Part shown: piece after piece, positions 1-11,389 of the stretch
How positions within the stretch are numbered: position 1 is the stretch's first letter
Layout: each line of letters opens with the position of its first letter
Source of the DNA: Sphagnum compactum
Lineage: Eukaryota > Bryophyta > Sphagnopsida > Sphagnales
Assembly (NCBI GenBank): GCA_965153455.1
Contig: OZ234494.1
Span: forward strand, 19,902,001 to 19,966,000
Reading direction: 5' to 3'
Length of the DNA stretch: 64,000 nucleotides
Notes under the pieces: generated by a model
The model's database searches: none
What the model was told of the DNA's origin: nothing
The model's input: only the letters and a program-made list of their open reading frames with translations
Program-made: the position numbers and the translations under genes

Positions 1-1820
1 TAGATAGGTGTGTCCTTGAATCATTTAAACAGTCTCTTAAATGCTAGTCCTTAAATGATTATTAAATATCTCAAGGCTCATTCAGGATTGTGGTTTCAAA
101 AAGGAGTGTTTTACTGCAAAAGGATTACAAAGGACAATTTTAAACTTTCAGAGTGTTTCATATATATTACATATATATGATGTATATATTGTATTTTGGT
201 GTTTTAAGAAAAAAGCTTTAAAAAAATTCAATAATTATTGCATGTTGTATAAAAATCTTTTTGAGTCTTTGATCAATTTATGTTCAATTGTTTATTACAA
301 ATTTTTTAAGTGAATGCAAAAGGAATACATAAAATAATGCAATTGATTTTATACTTTTTAAACAAGAAAACAATGCTTTCTTTCATGTAATTATATATTC
401 ATTAAATCAATCACCAAAGACTACAAAGGAAATTACTTTTCTAATTAAATCATTTGGCTAGTTTTTTAATTCATTAAGTTCAAAATTTCTAACTCTAAAT
501 GCAAGTCACATGTATAAGAAATAATCATGCAAAAAAATATGTTTAGTTAATTTTTAAATTAATTTTCATTTTTTATTTTCTTAATAAACCAATATATTCA
601 TGCACAATTATATACATATGTGAAAAACCACCAACATATGAGTTATGTTATTTTGAACTATTCAAATTTTCTTACTTAAGTTTATTTCAATATTTGTAAA
701 GTATTTAGGCAATATGATAAGTAGGACAATAGGATAGTCCTAAAAACAATTAGAATCCTATTCTCCTCTTGTTAGATCCTATTGTTTAGGATTGGGTAAA
801 ATCCTAAGTTCTTTCTAAATATCCCATAACATAAATAGATCTCTAGGTAGACAAGTAGTAAACATGAGGAAACTTAAATCATCCTAGGTCAAAGAGGAAA
901 TTTCAGTTTTGTTTTCTAAGTTATTATTTTTTTCCTTTGGCACAATCTCATGTGTATTTTGACTGTTGTCCTCATTTTCAAGGAAACCGAAGGTTTTATT
1001 TTTAAATTTTATTATTTTGGATAACTTTAATGCCTGACTCTTTACACAAAATAATTCTTTACCCAATATCAACACAAAGTTAGAAGAAAAATGACTTTGG
1101 GAGTTGCAACATTTTCCCCAAGCTTGGTGGGCAATCCAATTGCAAGAATCATTTTGGTCACCATATTCCAGCAAGGGAGACCATTTTCATGAACATCATC
1201 CAAGGATCTCAACTATGTCAAGGAGGATTATGAGACACTATCCAATGACAAGGTTGAAGGACCATGTTCTTGGTTGCCATCCAACCACAAGGATCATTTT
1301 CAAACATCACTTGACTATATATCAATTGTGTCATGCATGAAATTTACTATCACTGCACGAACATGACTTTCTGCCGAAACAATTCTCTAACATAACAATT
1401 TTCGTGAACCATATTTTTTTTAAAAGATAAAGTTTGTCCTATTAAATTATCACCATTTACTTGAGAAAAATGTGAATAGAATACACCCCTTAAACGTAAT
1501 TCATATAGTAGATTGTGCAATCTCATGGTCAATGGTAAGTTTTGCCAAAATGAAAAATAAGAAATTAGTTAATTCAATTTATAATGTGCAAAGATGAAGT
1601 CTTCTTTCAAGTACCATCATATTTTTAAGATGATTTCCTATCTGCCACCAATTCTATTTGACAACTCTAATCTTTGAAACATTTAAATTTTAAATTACAC
1701 ATTCTGTAAAGAGAAGATATTCAAGTAATGTAGGATTGAACTACATGATGAAAATCAAATCTAAACCACCATGATGCCAAATTTGAGTGTATCAAATCTA
1801 TGACCACATTGCAAATGTTA
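1..1820. other. AT-rich stretch without a recognisable gene
   Basis: This stretch is strongly AT-rich and has no open frame that resembles a known protein. Short open frames exist on both strands around 0.9-1.5 kb, but they overlap one another and show no domain or plausible splice structure. A repetitive phrase built on 'caaggatcat' and 'aaggacca' recurs loosely near 1.15-1.3 kb. I see no promoter, RNA gene or transposon end. Confidence 0.5.
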
Positions 1821-1824
1821 AGTT

Positions 1825-2092
1825 TCAACTCTTAAACTAAACTCTTTGATGCACAACTTGGAATAATTTGTTGCCCGGTTAATTACCCCCAGAATCTAGG
1901 GAGAGAGGCTTCAAGTAAGTTGAGATCTGTGGCATTAAATATTCGGAGAGACGACTCCAGCACTACAGCAGGGATATTGGTCTCCAACAGCAATCAAGAA
2001 TCCAGGCAATTGCAAATTGGCGCTGTTGAAGGTGATTGCAGGTCCAGTACCCACCTTGATTTGGAAATGGAGAGTGCCTTAGGCGAAGATGT
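1825..2092 (-). pseudogene. Germin-like protein gene, 3' end relic
   Basis: This segment matches the 3' end and 3' flank of the two germin-like genes at 17.4 and 24.4 kb, on the same strand. It starts in the shared downstream flank (the phrase 'ctctttgatgca') and covers the region coding for the C-terminal part of the cupin barrel (residues following the second cupin motif). It breaks off at about 2090, where the other copies go on to encode the GDIYIFPKGTLHF motif. Small indels put it out of frame, and there is no upstream cupin motif or first exon. It is therefore a truncated third member of the local germin-like cluster. The break coincides with the start of a motif-dense repeat, which suggests that a transposon or a deletion removed the 5' part. 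Confidence 0.8.
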
Positions 2093-2530
2093 TCACAAAT
2101 ACAAAAAAGGTGTTCATTCGACATGTTCATTTGACATCTCATGAGCACATGTCTAAAGAACATGGAAAGAAAATCCATGTCGACTAAACAATTTGTTCAT
2201 TCGACATCCACATGTGCAATGTGACATAAACTTGTTGAATAAGCTTTGAAATGTCAAATCACAATTTGTTTGTTTGACATCCACATGTTCAAAATGGCAC
2301 AAACATGTCGAATAAGTTTCCAAATGTCAAATCCAATATTATTCGCATTTTTGACATGAAGATGTCGAATGAATATATGAATAAGATTCATGTTGAGTGA
2401 ACAAATTATTCATCTGATAGATGCATGTGCAATCGACATTGGCATGTCAAATTCATGATTTATGACCATTTAACATTGAATGTGTATGTTCATTTGACAT
2501 ATACATCATGTGCCATTGGCATGGCAAAGT
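2093..2530. repeat. Motif-dense region of TTYGACAT / ATGTCRAA repeats
   Basis: The short motif TTCGACAT or TTTGACAT and its complement ATGTCGAA or ATGTCAAA recur many times, often as 'TTCGACATCCACATGT' followed some tens of bases later by 'ACATGTCGAAT'. The motif appears in both orientations with irregular spacing. No reading frame runs through it. Dense short motifs in both orientations resemble the subterminal repeats of class II transposons, but I see no terminal inverted repeat at either edge, so this assignment is an inference. Confidence 0.55.
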
Positions 2531-2579
2531 GGTAGAGGTGAATATGAAGATTTTACTGTAATTTAATTTTAATTGTTAA

Positions 2580-2870
2580 AACCTATCCCTGCTCCAAAAA
2601 CCCCCAACCATTAAAAACCTACACCTTAAAACCCCAACCCTTGGGACTCCTAAAACCCCAAACCTTGAACATCAAAACTTAAACTTAGAATTATTAAACC
2701 TTCAAATTGAACCCCTTAAACCTTTACAAAACCATAAAATCTTAAATTCAAAAACAGAAATTTAACCCTGAACCCTTGAAAGCCATTGACCTTTTTTTTT
2801 TATCATAAAACCTTTACCATTTAATCTTAGCCTTAGAACCATAAAATCCTAAAGTTTAAACCTTAATTGG
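2580..2870. repeat. Degenerate C/A-rich tract of CCTAAACC-like words
   Basis: The plus strand carries many variants of 'aaaccccaaacc', 'aaaacctacacc' and 'ttaaaccttaaacc'. They look like a decayed array of the plant telomere word CCCTAAA, or a simple-sequence region derived from it. No exact run of two or more CCCTAAA units is present, so telomeric origin is only a possibility. The following DNA, up to 3780, shows no gene that I recognise. Confidence 0.4.
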
Positions 2871-3784
2871 GTTGTACATTCAAAGGTTGATTGGGTCATA
2901 AATTCATGTGTTAGCTGAGTTATACATTTCAACATATAGAAAATGGTTAGATATTTAGTAGCTAGTTTTTATTTATGTTTCTTAACCCCAAAAATGTGTA
3001 CAAGTTTTCAAAGCTTGCTTGTATCATTTATGCACGATGATGACAATTATAATGTCACAAAAACATAAACCATGAATTGAATTGAAATTTTTGAAGGACA
3101 AAATGAATAACTCAACCATGGGTGTACCATTTTGTATGCATTTAATTTGGAAATTTCAAAACATTGGGTTTAATAGTTAAATCATTGTGATCGAATTTAT
3201 AAATAAAATAATAACAAATTACAAAATAAGAGGCCATATACCTCCTTGGTAAGGAACCGTATATCCATAGAGACCCAAACTTATATGTTTGATTTTACTT
3301 TTATAATGTGGCAAAAGGGACTCAAAGTTCATAGAATGAATTTTGTATTTCCAATGTATCTTTTTAAACTTGCTCTTAAACTCAAATGGGTTGTATGCTA
3401 CCAAGTTACCAAGGTTATACATTTCAAGGTTAAACATGTGTTCTCTTGCCTCAAATCATGTGTCTGAGTGGATCTCGGGTTTGGTGATCCTAGCTCCAGA
3501 TTGCTGTCCTTGAGCCCCACATAGAAAAAGGAAAAAGATTCAGATAATTCCATACCATCATTTGTTAAGCTCAATCAGATTTGTGCATAGAAGTAGTAGG
3601 AGTGCACCCTAAAACCCTAAACATTAAACCCTTCCCCAAAGGGTACCTATGCTGCAGAACCATGATCTGATTTGTCTTGATTGGAGTGCCTTTCTTTTAC
3701 ATTGACAAACAGCACTAATCTGTGTAATGTGTGCAGCAATTGTGCTAGAGGTTCTGACAACCTAGATGACTTGAATCTCTGCAG

Positions 3785-5503
3785 AATAGGGCAGCATGGA
3801 GGCCACAGCAAGTGGTGCTTCCTATGGCAAAATTTGAACTGTGAACACCTCCCTATGCCCTTGTGAGTCCTGCTGTCCATTTGTTAAAAAAAAAGCCTGC
3901 TTCAAGTTTGTGAAGAAACCTTTCTGGTAATGTGATAAGGAGCTGAAATACTTGGGGTTTTTCTGGACTGGGTTTTGTGTGTAAGGGCAGGGTGCATTGG
4001 AGCCACACATGAGCAAGCAGACACTGGAAATTCATTGGGGCAAACATCATAGGGCATACATTGATAACCTCAATAAGCAAATTGATGGCACAGATTTAGA
4101 AAGGAAAAACCTTGAAGAGCTTGTGAAGTTCTCCTACAACAATGGGAATCCACAAGCTTGCTTCAATAATGCTGGCCAGGTTCAACTTCCCACCGCTTCA
4201 TTTGATGTAAAATTGGAAGTTCGAATTTTTTTTTGCTACTTGGAATTCATAGAAACCTTCAAATCCATGAATTATGAATACTACTGTGGCAGTTTTTGCA
4301 CTACAGTGCTGGTTCATTGATTGGATGGATGGTCCAACTTCTTCAGGCATGGAATCATGACTTATTCTGGTCATCAATATATCCGGGTGGTGGTGGACAA
4401 CCCGATGGTGAGGTGCTGGAGTTGATTGAGCGAGATTTTGGGTTGTTTGAGGAGTTTGCAAAGGAGTTCAAGGCTGTAGGTGTGAGTCAGTTTGGCTCTG
4501 GCTGGGTGTGGCTGATATGTAAGTGCAGTGAAGGATGTAAAGCTTTCAATTTTGAAGACTTCAATTGCTCTCAACCCTCTCATCTGGGGATACATTGTAA
4601 GGAAGTTGTTTTTTGTTTGTTGCAACTTCTGCTTTGTGACAAGTGAAGGTCAAAGTTACCTTGGTTTCTTGTGTTGTGAACAAAATACAATTTTAACTTG
4701 TGCTGCTTGACGTGTTGCAGCCATTGACAGTTGTGGATGTCTGGGAGGTATGTATATATATTTTTTTGGTTGCAATGTTAACATGTACATTTTGTCAGTT
4801 TCCCTTGGACATTTCCATGTTTTGAGGTGCAGTGCCTATTGGTCCAGAGAGTCGGGTCTTTTGATCAGGTAGGGTTTTCAAAGCTTCCAATGGCTTATTA
4901 AGACTAGAGTGCTTAGGGAAGATCACACTCTTCAATTCTGTAACATATGTCAACCTCAATTGTCTTGAACCCCTAAGAATTGGGTAGGTCCTGCAACACC
5001 ATAAATAAGCCTGGCTTGTTTGCTAATGCTGACATACATGCATGTATCATTGTCATCTGAAAGTGACAGTTTTGAAACTAATGGGATTTTGGGGTTTGTT
5101 GGGCTGCAGCATGCATATTACCTTGACTTTCAGGTTAGTAAGGCTGCCCTTGTTGCAGTAGAATTGTTGCATATTTTCTGTCCATATTTTCCCTGTAGTT
5201 CTGCTGGGGAAGTCCAAGCTTGATAAATGTCTGGCAGGCCGAATTACTACATTGCAATTCTCTCTCCTAGAATTTTGCAAGGAGAGAGACTTGCAATAAA
5301 ATCTTGCTGTGGTGCTGTGGATTTCGATGCCCAACCAGAATTTTGCATAACACATTTGGGTGGTGTGATCTACGAGAACCGTCGGCCTGATTACTTGGAA
5401 CACATTTCTGGATAAGCTCATTTCTTGGCAGGCTGTGGCAGGGTGCCTTGCTCGAGCCAAGGCATTTGTAAATCTAGGGGAGCCAACCATTCCAGAAAAG
5501 TGA
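3785..5503 (+). pseudogene. Plastid-type Fe-superoxide dismutase, broken copy A
   Basis: Iron superoxide dismutase converts superoxide to peroxide and oxygen, in plants mainly in the plastid. Readable exons: 3785-3862 (ends PPYAL), 3991-4179 ([17 protein letters not shown]), 4347-4518 (AWNHDLFW, PGGGG, FGSGWVW), about 4529-4596 (NPLIWGYI), 4721-4747 (PLTVVDVWE), 5110-5133 (HAYYLDFQ) and 5377-5503 (NRRPDY to the stop). Most junctions have GT and AG. The four metal ligands of the family (HWGKHH, NHD, DVWEH) are all present. Three defects break it: an in-frame TGA at 3842-3844, loss of the intron after 4518 (still present in copy B) with a frame change, and an extra base near 5400 that stops the frame after HISG. 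A transit-peptide exon was not found. It could be transcribed but should not yield full-length enzyme. Confidence 0.88.
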
Positions 5504-6392
5504 AATTGTGAAACTCATCCACTTGAGCAAACATAAGGAATCAATTTTGGTATGTTCAGTAGGTAGACGCAAGGTTCTGGAAGCATCTATAGAGGGTTTG
5601 TGCTGCGGAGGACAGAACATGGAATTGAAGGGCCAGATATATTTTCTCTAAATAATGACTGCTGTTAGTTAGTTTTTGTGGAGTAGAGAAACTGTAGCTG
5701 AAGAGCTAAATGTAATATCGCTAAATGATGACCATGGTCAGTTAGTTTTTGTATTGTGCAGCCAATGAGGACTCTTGGGTGTCTGTTTTTACATGTCCTG
5801 GGCCTTCTGGGTTGGCTTTTGAGGAGAAAAAGAGAAGTAATGTGTTCTTTGACGCTGCGAAAGATAGTATGTAGCACTCTGTTGGGTTTAAGATCTCTGG
5901 GTAGTGAATGAGTTAAATGTGGATAGTAAAGCACAGGAGACCTTTTGTTTCTACCAGACAATCTTGCGAGCAGATGCATCAATGTTGCTAGTGTCATCTC
6001 AACCAGAACTGCAACAAAGTATGTCATGCTTGGTTATGACTCTTTGAGAGGTTAATTTAACACTGGACTGCTGGAGAACCGTTTAGGCAAGAGTATTGGG
6101 ATGGCTTGTGAGAGGGGGAGGTGGTTTCAAGCCTGATAGGCAACCACATCTCTTGCTTGTTGTATGGGAATAGCTTTGGAGATTTTCCACATTGAATTCT
6201 GACAAATTTCAGGTAACCACATTCTCATTGTCAAAAAAAATTGCAGTTGGCAGAAATTATATATATGTTGACTTCTCAAATTTGAATCTAGAAATGATGC
6301 TGGTTGAAAGAATTTTTGGGGTGGATATTTTTATGAACAGTTTTGTCACTGTAAAGGTTTCGACTGTAAAATTATATTCTGCTGTGTCATCA
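4347..6392 (+). repeat. Inverted duplication, arm A (FeSOD locus and 3' flank)
   Basis: From the AWNHD exon to about 6392 this DNA matches the reverse complement of 42.06-44.28 kb. Exons, introns and about 900 bp of 3' flank are all shared, so the duplication happened at DNA level and not through an mRNA copy. The flank at 5504-6190 contains no recognised gene. The similarity ends near 6392 ('gctgtgtcatcaggtgtc'). Arm A extends further upstream than arm B, because arm B is cut off at the edge of the AWNHD exon. Confidence 0.85.
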
Positions 6393-6419
6393 GGTGTCTT
6401 GGCCTTGGCAAGCAAATAG

Positions 6420-7913
6420 CCAGACATCTGAATATAGTGGTCACCTTCCTCTCCTTCAAAGTATTTTGCAATCTCTTCATTGTATCCTTCTTTGGCAGCA
6501 GCTGTCACTCCTAGGATTGGTAAACCAAAAATCCTAGTGATCATATTTCCAGTGAGAGCCATTTCTGTCTCTCGGGCTAAAGTACTTTGAGTTTTATACC
6601 TGAAATTGCAGTCATCTCCTTGATCAGTGGTCTGTGAATTGCAGTACGATCGACTTCTTTGAAATGCTGCAGACCCACTAGATGCGCCCAATTGTTTTTT
6701 GCTTCATTCTTTGACCATTCAACCGCATGCTAGCAAGTGTTGAAGTTGCTGTTGTCAAGCTCTTTGGGTTTGATGCGTTTTATGATGTCCTTGGATCGTC
6801 GCTTGGCCACGGACGAACCAACTCCTGCCACTTTCCATTCTCTCTTCCTTGGTTCCCCAAGCAACAAAGGCACTTCCTTATAGTAATTGTACTCTCAATT
6901 CCAAAGAACAATGTGGTAATCTTCATGTGGAGACCTTGCAGGCACTCTGTAAATTTCAACACAGAAGAAATCTAAACCAAAGAACAAAATGCACCCTTCA
7001 ATCTTCACTGCTTCTTCTGTTGTCTTCACAGGAAGATTCCCTTTCTTCCTTACAGCCTGGTATTGCCACACTCTCCACAAACTTAATTCTACTTGTTTAT
7101 TGTGGTCGTCATGATCATCTTTTGAAAACGCTCGAAAGCCCTCAGATGGTATCATCTGTTCGATATGCTTCAACTTTTCTCAACAATGTCTATGTGAGGG
7201 TGACTGAAACTATCTACTTGTTCTAAATCTGAACTTCCTGGCGTGGAAGCTTCTGAACCACTTGGATCCTTGTCTTCTTCTGGTACCAAGTCTTTCCTCT
7301 TAGTACTCCAACCAAAATTTTCTTTTCTCTCTTCTGTTTTCTGACTCTGTCCTAATGTCTCTTCTTGGGTATGCACCCTTCCACTTTCCCAGATAGGCTT
7401 GAACAAAAAATTGTCAGACACTCTTTGTGCTACTAATTTCTGGTGGTTTGTCTACTCTCGTTCAATCATAGCTTGCGATCGATCCTTCCATTCTGCAATT
7501 CTCTCTCTGTCCCTCTTGCCATACAATGCCCAACATTCATGTCGCTGCTGAGTTGCTTCAACTCGCGACGCTCCTCCTGACTTGGATAATTCTCAAGGGG
7601 TCAGCCTCCAGCATAAATATCTATTTTTTGTTTGCAATATCCTGGCGGCTGAAAATCTTCTTTTCCCAATCATCATCACTGGTTTCGTTCAAGTTTTGCT
7701 GCGCCATAATTTTCCCTTTTTCTGCGATTGTTCGACTTCTGTAATTAGGTCTTGAATTTTGAGACGCTGGCCGACTTTTAAAAAGGGACGGTGAGCGGCG
7801 GTGACAACACCCGTTTCTTGAAGGGTATTTAGTGCCATTATGATGTCTTGCCATTTTGTTTTGGACAGCGATCTTGAAAAAACCGTTACAGCTGCTCTTT
7901 GAGGTAGTTTCAT
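6420..7913 (-). other. Unassigned coding-like stretch downstream of the gypsy integrase
   Basis: The base composition here is less AT-rich than the surroundings, and several minus-strand frames look protein-like. Examples are a segment with TAAAKEGYNEEIAKYFEGEE near 6.5 kb, a hydrophilic stretch near 7.2-7.4 kb rich in E, K and S, and a basic segment with KVGQRLKIQDLITEVEQSQK near 7.7-7.8 kb. They sit directly 3' of the integrase and on the same strand. They may be an extra 3' reading frame of the element, a second retroelement or a captured host fragment. None matches a family that I can name, and the frames are interrupted. Confidence 0.3.
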
Positions 7914-8832
7914 CTACCCATAATGTAGGGTTGGTGAACACATGCCTCGCTTTGGTGCTTCGTAGAAGTATTTCTTGTTTAGGTCCCCAGGCTTGGAAAC
8001 TGGTATGTGGCCTTCAGCGGTACATTGCTTGAGCTTTTGAAATTTGGTTTGGGAAGCTTGCCTTGGCTCGACAATCTCCTCGTAGTTCGGCACCTCCCGA
8101 ACCATGGCGGATAAGACCGTCACAGGTTCAGCCACATTGAACGACTTTAGCTTATTAATGTTTACCTGACCTAATTCATCATTAATGAGGTTGTGTAATG
8201 AAATTGTGTTGTTATTATAAACTTTACAAATTTTGAAAGGCCCATCCCAAGGTATTCGGAATTTGCCACCCTTGATCTTGATCCACAGAACCAAATCCCC
8301 TTCTTCAAATATTTCTTCTTTTAGTCTGTCATCATGTTGTGCCTTTCGTAATTGTTCCATGTAGTCCATCCGATTACTGGCTTGCCAACATATTTCGTCA
8401 ATTAATGCAAGATCCTCCAGCCATGTCTGGAATGCTCCTTGTTGGTCATCCTCTGAAATGTAGCTTGTACAATAAGTTGGAACAATGCATTCTGTTGGTA
8501 ATATTGGCTTGGTGCCATAGACGAGCTCGAAAGGTGTATGTTGCATAGTTACTTTGTAAGCTGTCCAATAGGCTCATGATGTTGTTAAAAGCATTACTTC
8601 CCAATCAGTGTGAGTAGCATTAACAAAATTCGTTAGTAAATTGTTTAGGGTCTTGTTGGTGGATTCTGCTTATCCATTCTCTTGAGGATAATAAGTGGTT
8701 GACTTGTGGTGCAGAATCATAAAATTCTGCCATTAATATTTTAATAGTGTTATTCATGAAATGGCTACCCTGATCACTCACTAGGTGTGTGAGACATCCA
8801 AAATGTGTGATGCTGTGTTCATAAATAAGCAT
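7914..8832 (-). pseudogene. Ty3/gypsy integrase, catalytic core remnant and C-terminus
   Basis: The longest open part (7914-8546) starts MQHTPFELVYG and holds the C-terminal integrase module: EEGDLVLWIKIKGGKFRIPW followed by DGPFKICKVY. This is the GPF/Y-type motif of plant Ty3/gypsy integrases. Upstream, 8620-8832 carries FGCLTHLVSDQGSHF, the second aspartate of the DDE triad, and in another frame YPQENG followed by AESTNK, which contains the catalytic glutamate. A TAA (8670-8672), a TGA near 8574 and a frameshift between these motifs disable it. The zinc-binding N-terminus and the first catalytic aspartate are gone. The 3' end of the frame is the stop at 7914. Confidence 0.88.
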
Positions 8833-8834
8833 GA

Positions 8835-9818
8835 GATTATACCATGTACCAAGTATCTACTTAGATAACATGTCGGTACCTATGCCAAGTATGCTACTAT
8901 ATGTTATTATTTCAATTAATAAATAAATAATAAAAGTAAATAGCAATGATTAATAATTGATTATTTCCTATTAAGTACTAAATACTAAATATTAATTAAT
9001 TATTATTTACCATTAATTACTAATTGTAAAATTTTAATTCTTAATTACTAATTATTTACTTGATTATTGGTTATTTAATATTAAATACTCATTATTGCTT
9101 ATTTATTTGAATTAATAATTATAAATTGACTACTATTAATTATTATCAATTATTAGCCAAATAATTATATAAAACTAATAATTTGATAATAATAATCAAT
9201 CAATTAACAACTTGATGGATAAATTAATTATTGGTTATTAATTAACATTCATTTTGTGATGAATTAACTAGATAAAATATTAATCATAAATAATTGAATA
9301 TTAACTATCAATTATTAAATATCAACTAATTAATGTACTAAGTTTAAGTACCTACATGTGCCTAAAAATAACATGTAGGTAACCTATTAAACTTTATGAA
9401 TACCAAATTGGTGTAATATGCCAAACTTAAGGTTTACTATCTATGAACTTAGGTTCGGTATGTACCCTAAGCAAAAAAAACTTGTAGGTTAAATAATTAA
9501 ATTAGTATGGTTGATTTGAGTAAATGTCAAATTAGAATGGTCAATTTGACTAATTATAAATCACAATGGCCATTGAGTATAGTCAATTTGACTAAACCTT
9601 AGTCATCTTAATGGACCTTTGGCCTTTTTGACTCAATGTTTGGTTTGTCGCATGGTCCAAAAAATCACTTTAGTCAAATGTTTCAGTCAAAAATAATTTG
9701 TGTCTTTCATGGCTTAAACCTTTAGTCAAAATTACCATTCCCTTTGGTTGATGTGAACATTTTAGTCAAGTTGGACCTTTTGAAAACCTTTTGAAAAGTC
9801 ACATTTTCTTGTAGTGAA
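8835..9818. mobile_element. AT-rich insertion with a CACTA-type terminus
   Basis: This block separates the gypsy integrase from the RT start. Its right end reads '...cacattttcttgtagtg' at 9802-9818; on the minus strand this is CACTACAAGAAAATGTG, the classic terminal inverted repeat of CACTA (En/Spm) transposons. From 9480 to 9800 the words 'agtcaaatt' and 'ttgactaa' recur in both orientations, as expected of CACTA subterminal repeats. The left part (8880-9400) is a near-random mix of TTAATTA and similar words. No matching CACTA end is visible on the left, so the element is probably a truncated, non-autonomous copy. Confidence 0.6.
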
Positions 9819-9829
9819 TGTCGTTGTTT

Positions 9830-10110
9830 GATAAGATTGGCATCTGAGATTAGTTCAATTTTATGTTCACAGATTTAGCATGGAATTTCTTTTATTTCTT
9901 TATAACTCCAAGAAAAAACATCTTTGTAATCTTGTAGCAATGTTTCAATCCCTTTTTCAAAATGAAATGGTAAAACAGAACTAATAAAAACCATCTTAAG
10001 ATTTTTCAAGCTTCTCAAATTAAGTTTACTCAATTGCTCTTCCTTTATTAAATTCCATCCAATTGTTGGTTTATTTTTAATGATAATGTTTGTTACTTCA
10101 TCCAAAATGA
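9830..10110 (-). pseudogene. Ty3/gypsy reverse transcriptase, N-terminal piece
   Basis: The minus-strand frame contains LLQDYKDVFSWSYKEIKEIP, the well-known lead-in to plant gypsy RT, followed after a TAG by ICEHKIELISDANLIKQRH, equivalent to the usual HxIxL...PxRQR segment. The sequence stops at KQRH, and the next bases on the minus strand are the CACTACAAGAAAATG terminus. The fingers, palm and YxDD motif of RT and the RNase H domain are absent from the window. Confidence 0.85.
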
Positions 10111-10224
10111 AAGTTTCCTTTGGTTCACACCTATAAAAATGTTCTGGGTAGCTAATTTCCTCTTCAAGTTACAACAACCCATAGAACACATCAGGTAAAA
10201 ATGATAGTTCAATAGGTTCACCAC

Positions 10225-10464
10225 TTATCCTATTGGCCATAAATTAGGAACTACTCCATATAGTGATTGGGAAGATGGATCGGTCGATCCATCTTCCCAA
10301 TCATATCCATCATCAAGATGTTTGGGTTGTTGTGTTGGACTTAACTTAACATGTTTAATGGTGCTTAAAGTTACCTCCCTTCCTTTTGAGGTGATGGTGA
10401 GGGTACCATTTCCCCAATCATGATGAGCCTTTGCTTGCTTGAGCCATGGTCTGCCCAACAACAT
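10225..10464 (-). pseudogene. Ty3/gypsy protease C-terminal region
   Basis: The frame opens with MLLGRPWLKQAKAHHDWGNG, the conserved segment just after the retropepsin domain of plant Ty3/gypsy elements (LLGRPWL..A.A..D). About 30 codons later the frame runs through a perfect 40-bp palindrome that codes for YDWEDGSTDPSSQS, and it ends near 10225. The aspartic-protease active site (DTG/DSG) upstream, around 10.5-10.9 kb, is not clearly readable and is probably frameshifted. The segment belongs to the relic spanning 7.9-12.9 kb. Confidence 0.8.
10264..10303. repeat. Perfect palindrome, 19-bp arms with 2-nt spacer
   Basis: The left arm TGATTGGGAAGATGGATCG is followed by GT and then by its exact reverse complement, 40 bp in all. 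It lies inside the protease-region frame of the gypsy relic. A perfect 19-bp match within an otherwise decayed element suggests a recent origin, for example template switching during replication or repair. Confidence 0.9.
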
Positions 10465-11389
10465 GGAATAAGCTTTCTATCCTTGTTCCATGTTCAACAT
10501 TATCATAGAAAATTTGTGTGAGCATCCTACCAAATCAATTTTCAAATTTTAGATTAATCTCACCAGTTGTATGTTGTGTTGGTTAGCCTTCCGAACCATG
10601 AAAGAAATTGGTTAAGGCTTTCTTAAGCCAAGCTTCTTTTGTAATCCACTTAAGATGATGTTTACACCTGACCCTTTGTTTAATAACACATCTCTCAGTG
10701 CTAATTTCCCTATTCTTACTTAGACCATTGGCATGGCTTGATCAAAATCTTCTACAATGGACATAGTGGCTTTGCATGCGTCAACGATCTTTTAACCTAT
10801 TGTCTTCTTCAAAGACACTTCAAGAATTCTTTGAAGTTGTGGGCAAAGTTGAAGCAATTTCCCCAATTTTTTCTTTAAAATCCATAACAACTTCATTCAA
10901 TTCATGTCCATCATTTTTAACTTGCTTGCAAATCAATTTACCCAGAACTAGCCCCTTTTGAAATCTAATTCAATTGACATGGGGTTGCTTTTGCATGTGG
11001 TTCCGGTTTGTTCACTTATAACCATTGTGTTTTTCTTAGCTTGAGTATCCTTACTAACCAACTTGTCTATAAAGAAAATTTCATTCCTTAAAATTGCCAT
11101 TGCCATGGGAACATCATCTTTTGCTTGAATCAATTCTAATTCTTGAAACACATTTTGGTGCATTTTCTTTTCTTTATCCCACTTGATTCGTTGTCCATGA
11201 GTGGGGCTCAAATCAATTTCTTCATGATCAACTTTAGGTAAAAAAGTTTTTCTACCACAAGTCATTACGCATACATCAACTAATGGTTGGTTCCATTCAA
11301 CCATACCTACATTCACACCCACCTTGGGTTTTGCATTAACTATTTCTTCTTCACAAACACATTTCCACACAGGACAATCCTTCTTCAAA

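Noticed and set aside
2580-2870. Former telomere (interstitial telomeric repeat)
   Set aside because: Words resemble CCCTAAA but no exact tandem units remain, so simple C/A-rich sequence is an equally good explanation.
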